In this document: piece after piece, positions 26,728 through 35,464 of the stretch
How the letters are laid out: the number at the start of each line of letters is the position of its first letter
How positions within the stretch are numbered: position 1 is the stretch's first letter
Source: UBA11889 sp046582115
Lineage (GTDB): Bacteria; Pseudomonadota; Gammaproteobacteria; Pseudomonadales; Azotimanducaceae
DNA length: 64,000 nucleotides
Direction: 5' to 3'
Assembly: GCA_046582115.1 (NCBI GenBank)
Contig: JAYGFA010000050.1
Location: 1-64,000 of the forward strand
Program-made: the position numbers and the translations under genes
The notes under the pieces: generated by a model
Databases searched by the model: none
What the model was told of the DNA's origin: nothing
What the model saw: only the letters and a program-made list of their open reading frames with translations

Positions 26728-27900
26728 CTAAACGACTTCGTTAAGACGTAACTGCTCAATTTCGCGATCGCTGTAGCCGATAGCACCGAGCACCTCATCG
26801 GTGTGCTCCCCAAGCTCTGGCGTTGCTGAACGGATACGAAACGGTGCTTCGGAGAGTTTTACGGGCTGGGCAACCAGGCATATATCGCCGAGCTCAGGAT
26901 GGCGAACCGGGGACGCCATCTGCAAGTGTTTCACCTGAGGATCGTTGAAGACCTCGTTGATCGAGTAAATATACCCCGCCGGTACGCCGGCATCGTTAAA
27001 GGCCTTGATCCACGCTTCGCTGGATCGGCCAACTGTAATCGCCTCGATTTCTGCGTTCATAGCGTCGCGATTTTTTGACCGGGCTCCAGGCGAACGAAAA
27101 CGTTCGTCAGTTAACCAGTCGGGGCGTTGCATGACCTCACAGAACCGCTCGTAAATGGCGGCCCCCGTCGCCGCGATGTTGATGTGACCATCGGCGGTAA
27201 CGAAGACGCCCGTTGGGATTGCTGTGGGGTGATTGTTGCCTGCCTGTGGTGCGACTTCACCGTCCAACAGCCAGCGCTCCGCTTGAAAATCGAGCATCGC
27301 GATCTGTGCCTCAAGCAGCGAAGACTGCACCCATTGCCCAGTACCGGTATGTTGCCGACCGATGAGAGCGGTGAGAATTCCGAGGGCGGTATATAGCCCG
27401 GCGGACAGATCTGCGACGGGAATGCCTGCGCGGACGGGGCCTTGCCCCGGTAGGCCCGTAATCGACATCAGACCACCCATGCCCTGCGCGACTTGATCGA
27501 AACCCGGCAGATGTCCGTACGGACCATCCTGACCGAAACCCGAGATGCTTGCGTAAACGACACGCGGATTGACTGCCTTCACTTTCTCGTAATCGATGCC
27601 CAACCGGTATTTGACGTCCGGTCGATAATTTTCGACGACCACGTCGGCGTCGTGGACCAATTTGAAAAAAATTTCCCGGCCTTGATCGGATTTGAGGTTC
27701 AGGGAGAGGCTGCGTTTGTTACGGTGAAGGTTTTGGAAATCGGGGCCATGACGGGCGCCTCCCAGTGTTCCACCCACATCGCCGGGTTGTTCGATTTTGA
27801 TTACGTCAGCGCCCCAGTCAGCCAACTGCCTGACAGCGGTTGGCCCGGCCCGAACCCTGGTTAAATCCAAGACCATTATATGTGCCAATGGAAGTGTCAT
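26728..27900 (-). CDS. Class III CoA-transferase (CaiB/BaiF family)
   Basis: 390 residues from the ATG at 27900 (MTLPLAHIMVLDLTRV); an ATG at 27906 is also possible, and AAAGGGGG lies upstream of both. Typical motifs are LADWGADVIKIEQPGD, HRNKRSLSLNLKSDQG, and PVADLSAGLY with the catalytic Asp. It belongs to the same superfamily as the genes at 15018 and 44904 but differs in sequence, so these are separate paralogs, not a recent duplication. It is divergent from the coxG-coxSLM cluster and co-directional with LOG. CoA transfer between carboxylates is predicted. Confidence 0.92.
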   Translation of the reverse strand: MTLPLAHIMVLDLTRVRAGPTAVRQLADWGADVIKIEQPGDVGGTLGGARHGPDFQNLHRNKRSLSLNLKSDQGREIFFKLVHDADVVVENYRPDVKYRLGIDYEKVKAVNPRVVYASISGFGQDGPYGHLPGFDQVAQGMGGLMSITGLPGQGPVRAGIPVADLSAGLYTALGILTALIGRQHTGTGQWVQSSLLEAQIAMLDFQAERWLLDGEVAPQAGNNHPTAIPTGVFVTADGHINIAATGAAIYERFCEVMQRPDWLTDERFRSPGARSKNRDAMNAEIEAITVGRSSEAWIKAFNDAGVPAGYIYSINEVFNDPQVKHLQMASPVRHPELGDICLVAQPVKLSEAPFRIRSATPELGEHTDEVLGAIGYSDREIEQLRLNEVV

Positions 27901-27968
27901 ACCCATTTCCCCCTTTGGAGGATTATGCGAGAGTAGTTGATCGTTTCGTAGGCTTCGGGGGAAGGACC

Positions 27969-28415
27969 TTGAAACAGTCCGGCCAGTACCGGATTCCGGC
28001 TGCACGGACCGCTGTGTGGGATGCACTCAATGATGCCGACGTCTTGGCGGCATGTATTGAAGGTTGTGAGTCCGTAACCAAGCTGTCGGATCATCGGTTT
28101 GACGCGAACATCACCGCGAAACTGGGGCCGGTAAAAACAAAGTTCCAGGCCACCATTGAGGTGTCGGATCGAAATCCACCAGAAAGCTACTCTCTTGAAG
28201 TCAGCGTGAAGGGAGGTATACAGGGTTTCGGTAAGGGACGTGCGGAAGTCGAGCTGGCCGAAGATCAAGATGCGACGCTCTTATCGTATCGAGTTGAAGG
28301 CAATGTAGGCGGGAAACTCGCGCAAATAGGGTCACGGCTTGTTACCACCGCCGGTCGCAAGATGGCGGACGGTTTTTTTTCGAAGTTCAGCGAACGCTGG
28401 GCGGACACAGATTAG
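27969..28415 (+). CDS. coxG: CoxG-type CO dehydrogenase-associated protein (SRPBCC fold)
   Basis: 148 residues of the START/SRPBCC-like CoxG family: SGQYRIPAARTAVWDALND, then CIEGCESV and a C-terminal FSKFSERW. The start is taken as the TTG at 27969, which puts the family N-terminus (normally MxxxGxYxIPAPxxxVW) at residue 1 and has a purine-rich GGGGGAAGG upstream; a longer ATG start would add about 27 unlikely residues and overlap the divergent gene. CoxG proteins aid assembly or membrane attachment of molybdenum hydroxylases. It starts the CoxG-S-L-M cluster. Confidence 0.8.
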   Translation: MKQSGQYRIPAARTAVWDALNDADVLAACIEGCESVTKLSDHRFDANITAKLGPVKTKFQATIEVSDRNPPESYSLEVSVKGGIQGFGKGRAEVELAEDQDATLLSYRVEGNVGGKLAQIGSRLVTTAGRKMADGFFSKFSERWADTD

Positions 28416-28428
28416 GCAGGAGAACGAC

Positions 28429-28887
28429 GTGGAAATCTCTTTAACAGTCAATGGAACAGAGACCACGGCCGATGTGCCAGACAATAGCTTGCTCGTTGAG
28501 ATCATACGCGAGCGTTTGAACCTTACGGGAACACATGTCGGTTGCGATACCAGCCAATGCGGTGCCTGCATCATCCACATGAACGGACGTTCGGTGAAAT
28601 CGTGTACGGTGCTGGCAGGCCAGGCAGACGGTGCGGATATCACGACCATTGAAGGCATCGGGACCGTCGACGCGCTGCATCCAATGCAGGAAGCATTCCG
28701 CGAACACCATGCGTTGCAGTGCGGATTTTGTACGCCGGGCATGATCATGAGTGCGATCGACCTCGTCGAAAAAGGTAAACGCTTGGATGAACGGTCCGTC
28801 CGCGAAGGCCTCGAAGGTAATCTGTGTCGATGCACGGGATACCACAACATCGTCAAAGCCGTACTTGACGCTCAAGAGAAGATGTAA
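28429..28887 (+). CDS. coxS: Molybdenum hydroxylase small [2Fe-2S] subunit (CoxS-like)
   Basis: 152 residues from the GTG at 28429 (AGGAG seven bases upstream), which begins VEISLTVNG as the family does. Two [2Fe-2S] motifs are complete: the plant-type CDTSQCGAC...C and the C-terminal CGFCTPGM...CRCTGY. This subunit relays electrons from the Mo centre to the FAD subunit. It is 13 bases downstream of coxG and 12 bases upstream of the large subunit. Xanthine dehydrogenase-family hydroxylases with this composition include aerobic CO dehydrogenases and many heterocycle oxidases. Confidence 0.93.
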   Translation: MEISLTVNGTETTADVPDNSLLVEIIRERLNLTGTHVGCDTSQCGACIIHMNGRSVKSCTVLAGQADGADITTIEGIGTVDALHPMQEAFREHHALQCGFCTPGMIMSAIDLVEKGKRLDERSVREGLEGNLCRCTGYHNIVKAVLDAQEKM

Positions 28888-28899
28888 GGAGCACGACAG

Positions 28900-31247
28900 A
28901 TGACTAGCGAAACAGGTATTGGTGCGTCGGTAAAGCGCAAAGAAGATGCACGATTCATCACGGGGGCGGGCCATTACACCGACGACATCAACCAGCCGGG
29001 ACAGCTGTACGCGGTATTTGTCCGGTCGATGTATCCCCGTGCCGAAATCCGTTCGATCGATGTGAGTTCTGCGGTAGCAACGGAGGACGTCGTGGCGGCT
29101 TACACGGGCGCTGATTTAGCCGCTGACGAGATTGGGGATTTGCCATGCGGATGGATGGTCAAGTCCAAGGACGGTTCCGACATGATCCAACCACCGCATC
29201 CGCCGATTGCGGTTTCCGTCGTTAACTACGTTGGAGAGCCCTACGCGATGGTTGTTGCGGAAACGCTGCAAGCGGCGCGAGACGGGGCCGAAGCCGTTAA
29301 CACCGATTTCAACGAACTCGCGCCCGTGGTTGATCTTGCGTCGGCACATGGCGCTGACCAGATTCACGAGGCCGCGCCCGGTAACCAATGCTACGACTGG
29401 GAACTCGGCGATCGCGAGGCGACCGACGCTGCCTTTGCTTCTGCCGACCATGTGACATCACTCGATATCGTCAACAACCGCCTAATTCCGAATGCCATGG
29501 AACCACGTGCCGCAGTGGGCATGTACGAGCCGGCTTCAGGGAATTACACGCTATACACAACGTCGCAAAACCCCCATCTGGCGCGGCTAGTTCTCGCCGC
29601 ATTCGTTAACGTTGCGACCGAGTCGAAATTGCGTGTCGTCTCGCCTGATGTGGGCGGTGGTTTCGGATCCAAGATCTTCGTCTACCCAGAAGAGACGGCA
29701 GTGATATGGGCAGCCGGAAAATTGGGTCGTGCGATCAAGTGGCGAGCCGATCGTTCCGAGTCGTTCCTCGCGGATGCGCACGGCAGAGACCATCTCACGA
29801 GGGCTGAACTCGCATTGAAGGCGGACGGTACGTTTGTGGGGTTGCGTGTCAAGACGGTTGCCAATATGGGCGCCTATCTGTCGCTCTTTGCCTCGAGCGT
29901 CCCCACCTACCTCTACGGTACGCTTCTGGCTGGGCAATATCGAACGCCGGCAATTTACGTCGAAGTCCAGTCAGTATTTACCAACACCGCGCCGGTGGAC
30001 GCGTATCGAGGGGCGGGCAGGCCCGAGGCGACCTACGTCGTCGAGCGCCTGGTCGAAACGGCGGCTCGCGAACTTGGAAAAGATCCAGCGGACGTTCGGC
30101 GGCTTAACTTTATCCGGCCGGAAGATTTTCCCTATGAAACTCCGGTCGCACTGACATACGACACCGGGGACTACGACGCGAGCCTGACGAAAGCGTTAGA
30201 ACTCGTTGGATATGACGGTTTTTCCGATCGGAAAGCGTCGTCGGAAGCGAACGGCAAAAAACGGGGTATCGGATTTCTTGTTACATCGAAGCATGCGGAT
30301 TGGCGCCATCACAGGTAGCCCTTTCACTGGGTGCAGGGATCGGTCTATTTGAATCCGCTGAAGTACGCGTTGACGTCACGGGGTCGGTGAGTGTCATGAC
30401 GGGCTCTCACAGCCACGGCCAGGGACATGAAACAACGTTCGCGCAGATAGTTTCGGACAAGCTTGGAATTCCGTTCGAAAATGTGGACGTCGTCCATGGT
30501 GACACCGGACGCTCTGATTATGGGCTGGGCACCTACGGTTCTCGTTCCCTTGTGGTGGGCGGATCTGCGATCGTGAAAGCGACAGACAAAGTCATTGCCA
30601 AGAGCCGGAAAATCGCCGCGCACATGCTTGAAAGTACTGAGGAAAACGTTGATTTTGAGGAAGGCACGTTTTCGGTCACGGATTCAAATCGGTCGATCAC
30701 GTTTCCAGAAGTCGCTTTCGCCGCATACGTGCCTGGTAATTACCCGTTGGATGAACTCGAACCCGGATTGTCCGAAAAAGCGTTCTATGATCCGGAGAAT
30801 TTTACCTATCCTGCGGGCGCTCATATCTGCGAACTCGAAGTGGACCCCGAGACTGGGACGGTGGAAATCGTCAACTTTGTTGCGGTAGATGATTTTGGTG
30901 AGATTATTAATCCGATGATCGTCGCTGGTCAGGTCCATGGGGGACTCGCTCAAGGGATCGGCCAGGCCTTGCTTGAACACGGTATTTACGATGAGTCGGG
31001 ACAGTTGGTGACGGGCTCGTACATGGACTATACGATGCCCAGAGCTGATGACATGCCCAATTTTGTAGTCGATACCACCGTGACTCCGTGTACGCACAAT
31101 CCGTTGGGAGCCAAAGGCTGCGGTGAAGCCGGAGCCATAGGTTCGACCGCGGCAGTAATGAATGCGTTGACCGATGCGCTCGGGGTTGTTGATGTGCCAA
31201 TGCCGGCATCGCCCGAAACCGTGTGGCGCGCGATGCGAGGAGAATAG
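28900..31247 (+). pseudogene. coxL: Molybdenum hydroxylase large subunit (CoxL-like, form II), 1-base frameshift
   Basis: Together the two frames encode about 780 residues, the normal length of a Mo-molybdopterin large subunit. The first frame (28900-30318) has GSGxFGSK-type DVGGGFGSKIF and the active-site-loop AYRGAGRPE, the form II signature; true CO dehydrogenases (form I) have AYRCSFR. It then breaks near 30276-30277. A frame beginning at about 30284 continues with YIEACGLAPS, HSHGQGHETTF and KGCGEAGAIGS, including the catalytic Glu. Inserting one G (GGATTTGCTTGT for GGATTTCTTGT) gives GFACYIEACGLAPS and rejoins them. Error or true mutation cannot be told apart. The start has AAGGAG eight bases upstream. 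Confidence 0.88.
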
Positions 31248-31249
31248 AC

Positions 31250-32029
31250 ATGTATCGTTTTAACTATCACAAACCCGATAATATGGATGCGGCCCAGCAG
31301 ATGATGGCCGACGCTGAAGACGGGGTGTATCTCTCAGGTGGGATGACGCTGATTCCGACGTTGAAACTACGTCTTGCGTCACCAACGGACGTCATCGACC
31401 TCGCTGGGCTGGCTCTTTCAGGCATCGACCTCGCTGACGATAGTTTGACGATTGGGGCGCTAACTCTGCATGCCGAGGTTGCGGCTGGAAACCAAATTCC
31501 GTCTTTGTCGAATCTGGCATCAGCAATTGGTGACGCGCAAGTACGTAATCGCGGCACACTTGGTGGATCAATCGCAAACAGCGATCCAGGAGCCGATTAC
31601 CCCGCGGCGGTTATTGCACTGGGCGCGACGATCAATACCACTGCCGGGGCGATCGATGCCGATGATTTCTTCCAGAGTCTCTTTGAAACCGCGCTCGAAC
31701 CCGGTGCAATCGTAACGAGCCTTGCGTTTCCGCTGCCCGGGCGTGCGGCGTACGAAAAGTTTCCAAACCCAGCGTCCCGGTACGCAGTGGTGGGTGTGAT
31801 GGTTGCTGAAACGAATGGCGACGTTCGGGTGGGGGTGACGGGTGCCGGACCATGTGCCTACCGACAGCATAATTTTGAACAAGCGTTGTCAGACAATTTC
31901 TCCGTCTCGGCGCTGGACGGATTGGAGGTCGATTACGCTGAATTCAACAGCGATATTCACGCGTCCGCAGAATATCGGGGACACCTTGTCGGGGTCATGG
32001 CTCGACGGGCTGTCGCGCAAATCATCTAA
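31250..32029 (+). CDS. coxM: Molybdenum hydroxylase FAD subunit (CoxM-like)
   Basis: 259 residues from the ATG at 31250, two bases after the large-subunit stop, with AGGAGA upstream. FAD-binding family motifs: GGMTLIPTLKLRL near the N-terminus, and the signature RNRGTLGGSIANSDPGADYPA in the middle. The subunit passes electrons from the iron-sulfur protein to an acceptor, usually quinone. With coxS and coxL it makes the complete heterotrimer of a xanthine dehydrogenase-family hydroxylase. The substrate is unknown; the form II large subunit means CO is not the default. Confidence 0.92.
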   Translation: MYRFNYHKPDNMDAAQQMMADAEDGVYLSGGMTLIPTLKLRLASPTDVIDLAGLALSGIDLADDSLTIGALTLHAEVAAGNQIPSLSNLASAIGDAQVRNRGTLGGSIANSDPGADYPAAVIALGATINTTAGAIDADDFFQSLFETALEPGAIVTSLAFPLPGRAAYEKFPNPASRYAVVGVMVAETNGDVRVGVTGAGPCAYRQHNFEQALSDNFSVSALDGLEVDYAEFNSDIHASAEYRGHLVGVMARRAVAQII

Positions 32030-32078
32030 GCACGGGTGCTTCTGTCTGAGTGATCGAAATAATTCGGTATAGCCCACG

Positions 32079-33110
32079 GTGAGAGAGACCCGCGCGTATC
32101 GCTGTCACGCCATCAGCGAGGATATTGGCAGCATTACGCTTGACACGGTATCGGTCGCAGATCCTGGCCCAGGCGAAGTGCAGATCAATGTGAAGGCCTG
32201 CTCGGTCAACTTCCCGGATCTACTGATGATTCAAGGGAAATACCAGTTTAAACCGCCTCTGCCTTTTGCTCCGGGAGGTGAAGCGTCGGGCGACGTTTTT
32301 GCGGTCGGCCCGGCGGTATCCAATGTAAAAGAGGGCGATCGCGTTGTTTTTGGGTCTCGTCACGGTTGCTTTGCGGAGACATTGAACGTGTCCGCAGATG
32401 CGATCAATCCGATACCGGGGTCCATGACGTATGCCAAGGCAGCGTCCTTCGGTACCGCATATCAGACGGCGTACGTCGCGCTGACGCATCGTGGAAATTT
32501 GCAGCCGGGCGAATGGCTCATGGTGCATGGTGCGAGCGGTGGCGTCGGGATGGCGGCCGTTGATATGGGGAAACATCTGGGTGCACGGGTTATTGGCACG
32601 GGTGGTACCGATGCCAAGCTGGCAGTCGTTAAGAGTCGTGGTGCGGATGAGGTTATCAACTACACTCAAGCGGATGGCTCACTTGGCGGTTTTCGAGATC
32701 GGGTGAAGTCGATTACGGGAACGGGTGGCGCCGACGTGATTTACGATCCAGTGGGAGGCGATGTCTTCGACGAGTCTATGCGCTGTGTGAATTGGGGTGG
32801 CCGTATTCTAACCATCGGGTTTACCAGCGGCCGGTGGCCCGAAGCCGCCGTCAATTTGATCCTAATAAAACAAATTGCCGTCATTGGCGTCCGCGCGGGA
32901 GAGGTGGGTCGGCGAGATCCCGAGTTGGGTCGCAAATTCCACAGTGAACTCTACCAGTTGGCCAATGACGGCGACATCGATCCATACGTGTGCGCTGGAT
33001 TTCCTCTTGAGCGTGCGGTGGATGCGATGCGTATGCTCGAAAATCGGAAGGTTGTTGGCAAGTGTGTTGTTACGATGAATGGATACCATCTCGAAACGCC
33101 TGGCGCCTAA
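32079..33110 (+). CDS. MDR-family NADPH:quinone oxidoreductase
   Basis: 343 residues, starting with GTG at 32079, zinc-free medium-chain reductase. Family segments: ADPGPGEVQINVKACSVNFPD, FAPGGEASGDV, HGASGGVGMAAVDMG (nucleotide-binding loop) and NRKVVGKCVV near the C-terminus. Such enzymes reduce quinones or the double bond of activated enones and crotonyl-type substrates. It is the intact counterpart of the frameshifted gene at 14066-15015. It lies about 50 bases after coxM on the same strand, so it may be part of that operon. Its last 4 bases overlap the convergent SDR. Confidence 0.88.
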   Translation: MRETRAYRCHAISEDIGSITLDTVSVADPGPGEVQINVKACSVNFPDLLMIQGKYQFKPPLPFAPGGEASGDVFAVGPAVSNVKEGDRVVFGSRHGCFAETLNVSADAINPIPGSMTYAKAASFGTAYQTAYVALTHRGNLQPGEWLMVHGASGGVGMAAVDMGKHLGARVIGTGGTDAKLAVVKSRGADEVINYTQADGSLGGFRDRVKSITGTGGADVIYDPVGGDVFDESMRCVNWGGRILTIGFTSGRWPEAAVNLILIKQIAVIGVRAGEVGRRDPELGRKFHSELYQLANDGDIDPYVCAGFPLERAVDAMRMLENRKVVGKCVVTMNGYHLETPGA

Positions 33111-33886
33111 TCATCCGCGAGGTAGCGATCCTGTAGCCGTCTCATGCCGTGCAGCCATCGGTCAGGGTCCTCGGCCTTGCGTTGCATATAGTCGGCGACC
33201 ATTGGATGCGGGAGCACAAAAAAACGTTCTTCCCGAATAGCCTCGAGGCAGTCGCGGGCAACGCTGTCGGCTTCGAGCAATCCATCGACGCTGGCGACCG
33301 ATAATCCCGTTTCGGAAGCGTCTGGGGTCATCCCTGTGCGGACCGCTTGGGGGCAAAGCACCGTGACTTTTATGCCATCGCGGCCGTGGGTAATGGCTAA
33401 CCATTCGGCCAGTGCCACCGCAGCATGCTTGGTCACTGTGTAGGTCACCGAACCGATTTGCGTGAGTAAACCTGCTGCCGAGGCCGTCGAAAATAAATAG
33501 CCGCCTCCTCGTTCTCGCATAAGCGGCACCAGGTGTCTGGCAGCCCAAATGTGGGCCATGGTGTTGACGCGCCAAATTCTGTCCCAAACTTCGTCCGGCT
33601 CATCGATCCCTCGGCCGTCGGCAATTCCCGCATTGGAACAAAAGAGATCTATCGGACCGACGGCGTCTTCAGTTTGGTGAATTAAACTAACAATGTCGCT
33701 CTCACGGCCAACATCGACTTGATGGCTCGTATGTCCAATTTCCTCGGCGACGACGTCGGCCCCCCGCGGGTTAAGGTCGGCGACAACGACGTGCCGTGCC
33801 CCCTCGGCCGCGAACAATCGACATAGCTCGCGCCCGATTCCACTCGCTCCACCAGTAACGACGACGACTTTATCCTGAATTTCCAA
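33107..33886 (-). CDS. Short-chain dehydrogenase/reductase (SDR)
   Basis: 259 residues of the classical SDR family: N-terminal TGGASGIGREL cofactor loop, NAGIADG, catalytic Ser in the STASAAG region, and YTVTKHAA with the Tyr-x3-Lys pair. ADLNPRG after the second strand suggests NAD(H) preference. The substrate, an alcohol or ketone, cannot be read from sequence. It is convergent with the quinone reductase (4-base overlap) and about 120 bases upstream of the tRNA gene, in the opposite direction. Confidence 0.88.
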   Translation of the reverse strand: MEIQDKVVVVTGGASGIGRELCRLFAAEGARHVVVADLNPRGADVVAEEIGHTSHQVDVGRESDIVSLIHQTEDAVGPIDLFCSNAGIADGRGIDEPDEVWDRIWRVNTMAHIWAARHLVPLMRERGGGYLFSTASAAGLLTQIGSVTYTVTKHAAVALAEWLAITHGRDGIKVTVLCPQAVRTGMTPDASETGLSVASVDGLLEADSVARDCLEAIREERFFVLPHPMVADYMQRKAEDPDRWLHGMRRLQDRYLADD

Positions 33887-34005
33887 CCGCTATCCCCCGA
33901 TGCAGACGATTCACGTTAGACGGTTTGTTCGGCTTATTCCACCCGATTCAAGACGACGACGTTGTCTGGATAGGGCCATCCGTTATGCCATAATCGATCG
34001 GCTTT

Positions 34006-34080
34006 GCGGGCGTCGTATAACGGCTATTACCTCAGCTTCCCAAGCTGGAGACGTGGGTTCGACTCCCATCGCCCGCTCCA
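34006..34080 (+). tRNA. tRNA-Gly (anticodon CCC)
   Basis: 75 bases fold into a complete cloverleaf. The acceptor stem GCGGGCG pairs with CGCCCGC, followed by the discriminator T and an encoded CCA end. The anticodon loop TTCCCAA has CCC at 34039-34041, closed by TCAGC/GCTGG. The T arm GTGGG-TTCGACT-CCCAT is standard. It closely resembles the known Gammaproteobacterial glycine tRNAs, and reads GGG codons. A terminator hairpin uses its last seven bases (see next entry). Upstream, CATAAT at 33989-33994 could be its -10 element. Confidence 0.96.
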
Positions 34081-34100
34081 TGAACGCTGGAGCGGTTTTC
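34074..34100 (+). terminator. Rho-independent terminator sharing the tRNA 3' end
   Basis: The last seven bases of the tRNA (CGCTCCA) are followed by a 7-base loop TGAACGC and by TGGAGCG, a perfect 7-base-pair stem, then GTTTTCCTT. The 5' arm of the terminator is therefore the tRNA 3' end itself, so the tRNA fold and the terminator fold are mutually exclusive. Confidence 0.75.
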
Positions 34101-34210
34101 CTTCTGTATGTATTACGGTCGTGGCCGAGCGTTTGGTTGGGGACTTGAGACGGATACGTCTTTATCCAGCCGAAAGCTTATTTGGGGTAAAACGCGTTGG
34201 GTGACTTGGT

Positions 34211-35464
34211 TTGGGATACGGTGAAAAAAATTCGCCGAGGGGAAAAGAGATCCTAAAAATTGGGAATGACGCCTGGTGGATGGTCGGGGGGATGTTTTTG
34301 ATTCTCACGCTTTCTTCTGGATTCGGTTTCTACAACATGTCTGTGTACATGAACGCGCTTGCTGCCAAACCGGAATTTGCCGTCGCCGATGTTTCTGCAG
34401 CGACCGCGCTCATGTTTTTGGTTTCTGGGATCACGGGTCTCGGCGTTGCTCCACTGATCGAACGTTACGATATCCGATGGGTTATGACCGGGGGTGCCGC
34501 AGTCGGTGGGTCTGCCTTGGCGTTAATGGGCGCAGCAACGGATACCTGGCAAGTATGGGCACTTTACGCTTTATTTGGTCTGGGTAATGCCGCGGTTTCC
34601 TTGATTCCAGGCACCACAATCGTGACCCGATGGTTTCCAGGACCGGAACGATCCATTGCATTGGCGGTTGTTTCAACGGGTTTGTCGACAGGTGGCGTGG
34701 TATTGACGCCACTATCGGCGGTCGCGATTCGAAACGTCGGCGTTGAGCTGGCTATGCCATGGTTCGGGTTAATTTTCTTTGTCGGAATCTCGGTGGTCGC
34801 CCTTGCCTTAGTACGAGCGTGGCCCGAAGGAACGAAAAGGGGTGGCAATACTGGCGCGGCGCGGCCCTGGTTGGACTGGCATGCTGTTCGTTCGCGCTTT
34901 TTCGTTGGTTCGGGGATCGCCTACATCCTCATCATGGGCGCACAGGTGGGGGCGATCGCGCATCTCATCAATCATTTGGAGAAGGTCACCGGTTTTGCGA
35001 CAGCGACAGCGTCCGTCTCCGTGCTCGCGGTGACGAGCATCGTGGGTAGACTTTTCGGCGGATGGATCGTAACAAGGTTTCCGATACGGCTGTTCGTAAT
35101 ACTGAATATTATTGGGCAATGGATGGGATTGACCTTGCTTGCGTTTGCTAACGATGAGTTATCGGCATTAGGCGGCACAGTACTTTTTGGGTTTACGGTG
35201 GGGAATTTGCTGATGCTGCAACCGTTGTTGCTTGTGAAGGTGTATGGAGTTTTTCGGTATCCTAGGGTCTATTCGGCTGCTTATGCCATGGTGACCCTCG
35301 GTGTTGCCGGAGGACCTTTGGCAATGGGACTGTTGTATCAATCGTTTTCCTACACAATATCGTTTGGTGTTGCTGGAGTCTGCTCAATCGTTGCCCTCTT
35401 CATTTTTTATAGTGCGGGCCCGGTAGTGGATGCGGAGCTTGAAAGCGAGGAGCTGAACCCGTGA
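34211..35464 (+). CDS. MFS transporter (OxlT/MCT-like, 12 TM)
   Basis: 417 residues with 12 predicted membrane helices. The loop RYDIRWVMTGGA... after helix 2 and the segment GLGNAAVSLIPGTTIVTRWFPGPE around helices 4-5 resemble monocarboxylate and oxalate-formate-type MFS carriers (RWF motif), with a matching second half GRLFGGWIVTRFP. The encoded start is a TTG at 34211 without an obvious ribosome site, so the N-terminus is uncertain by about 20 residues. The stop overlaps the following protease gene by 4 bases (GTGA). The substrate is unknown; a small organic acid is plausible. Confidence 0.83.
   Translation: MGYGEKNSPRGKEILKIGNDAWWMVGGMFLILTLSSGFGFYNMSVYMNALAAKPEFAVADVSAATALMFLVSGITGLGVAPLIERYDIRWVMTGGAAVGGSALALMGAATDTWQVWALYALFGLGNAAVSLIPGTTIVTRWFPGPERSIALAVVSTGLSTGGVVLTPLSAVAIRNVGVELAMPWFGLIFFVGISVVALALVRAWPEGTKRGGNTGAARPWLDWHAVRSRFFVGSGIAYILIMGAQVGAIAHLINHLEKVTGFATATASVSVLAVTSIVGRLFGGWIVTRFPIRLFVILNIIGQWMGLTLLAFANDELSALGGTVLFGFTVGNLLMLQPLLLVKVYGVFRYPRVYSAAYAMVTLGVAGGPLAMGLLYQSFSYTISFGVAGVCSIVALFIFYSAGPVVDAELESEELNP

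Noticed and set aside
28900..31247. Aerobic CO dehydrogenase (form I)
   Set aside because: Active-site loop reads AYRGAGR, not the AYRCSFR of form I.
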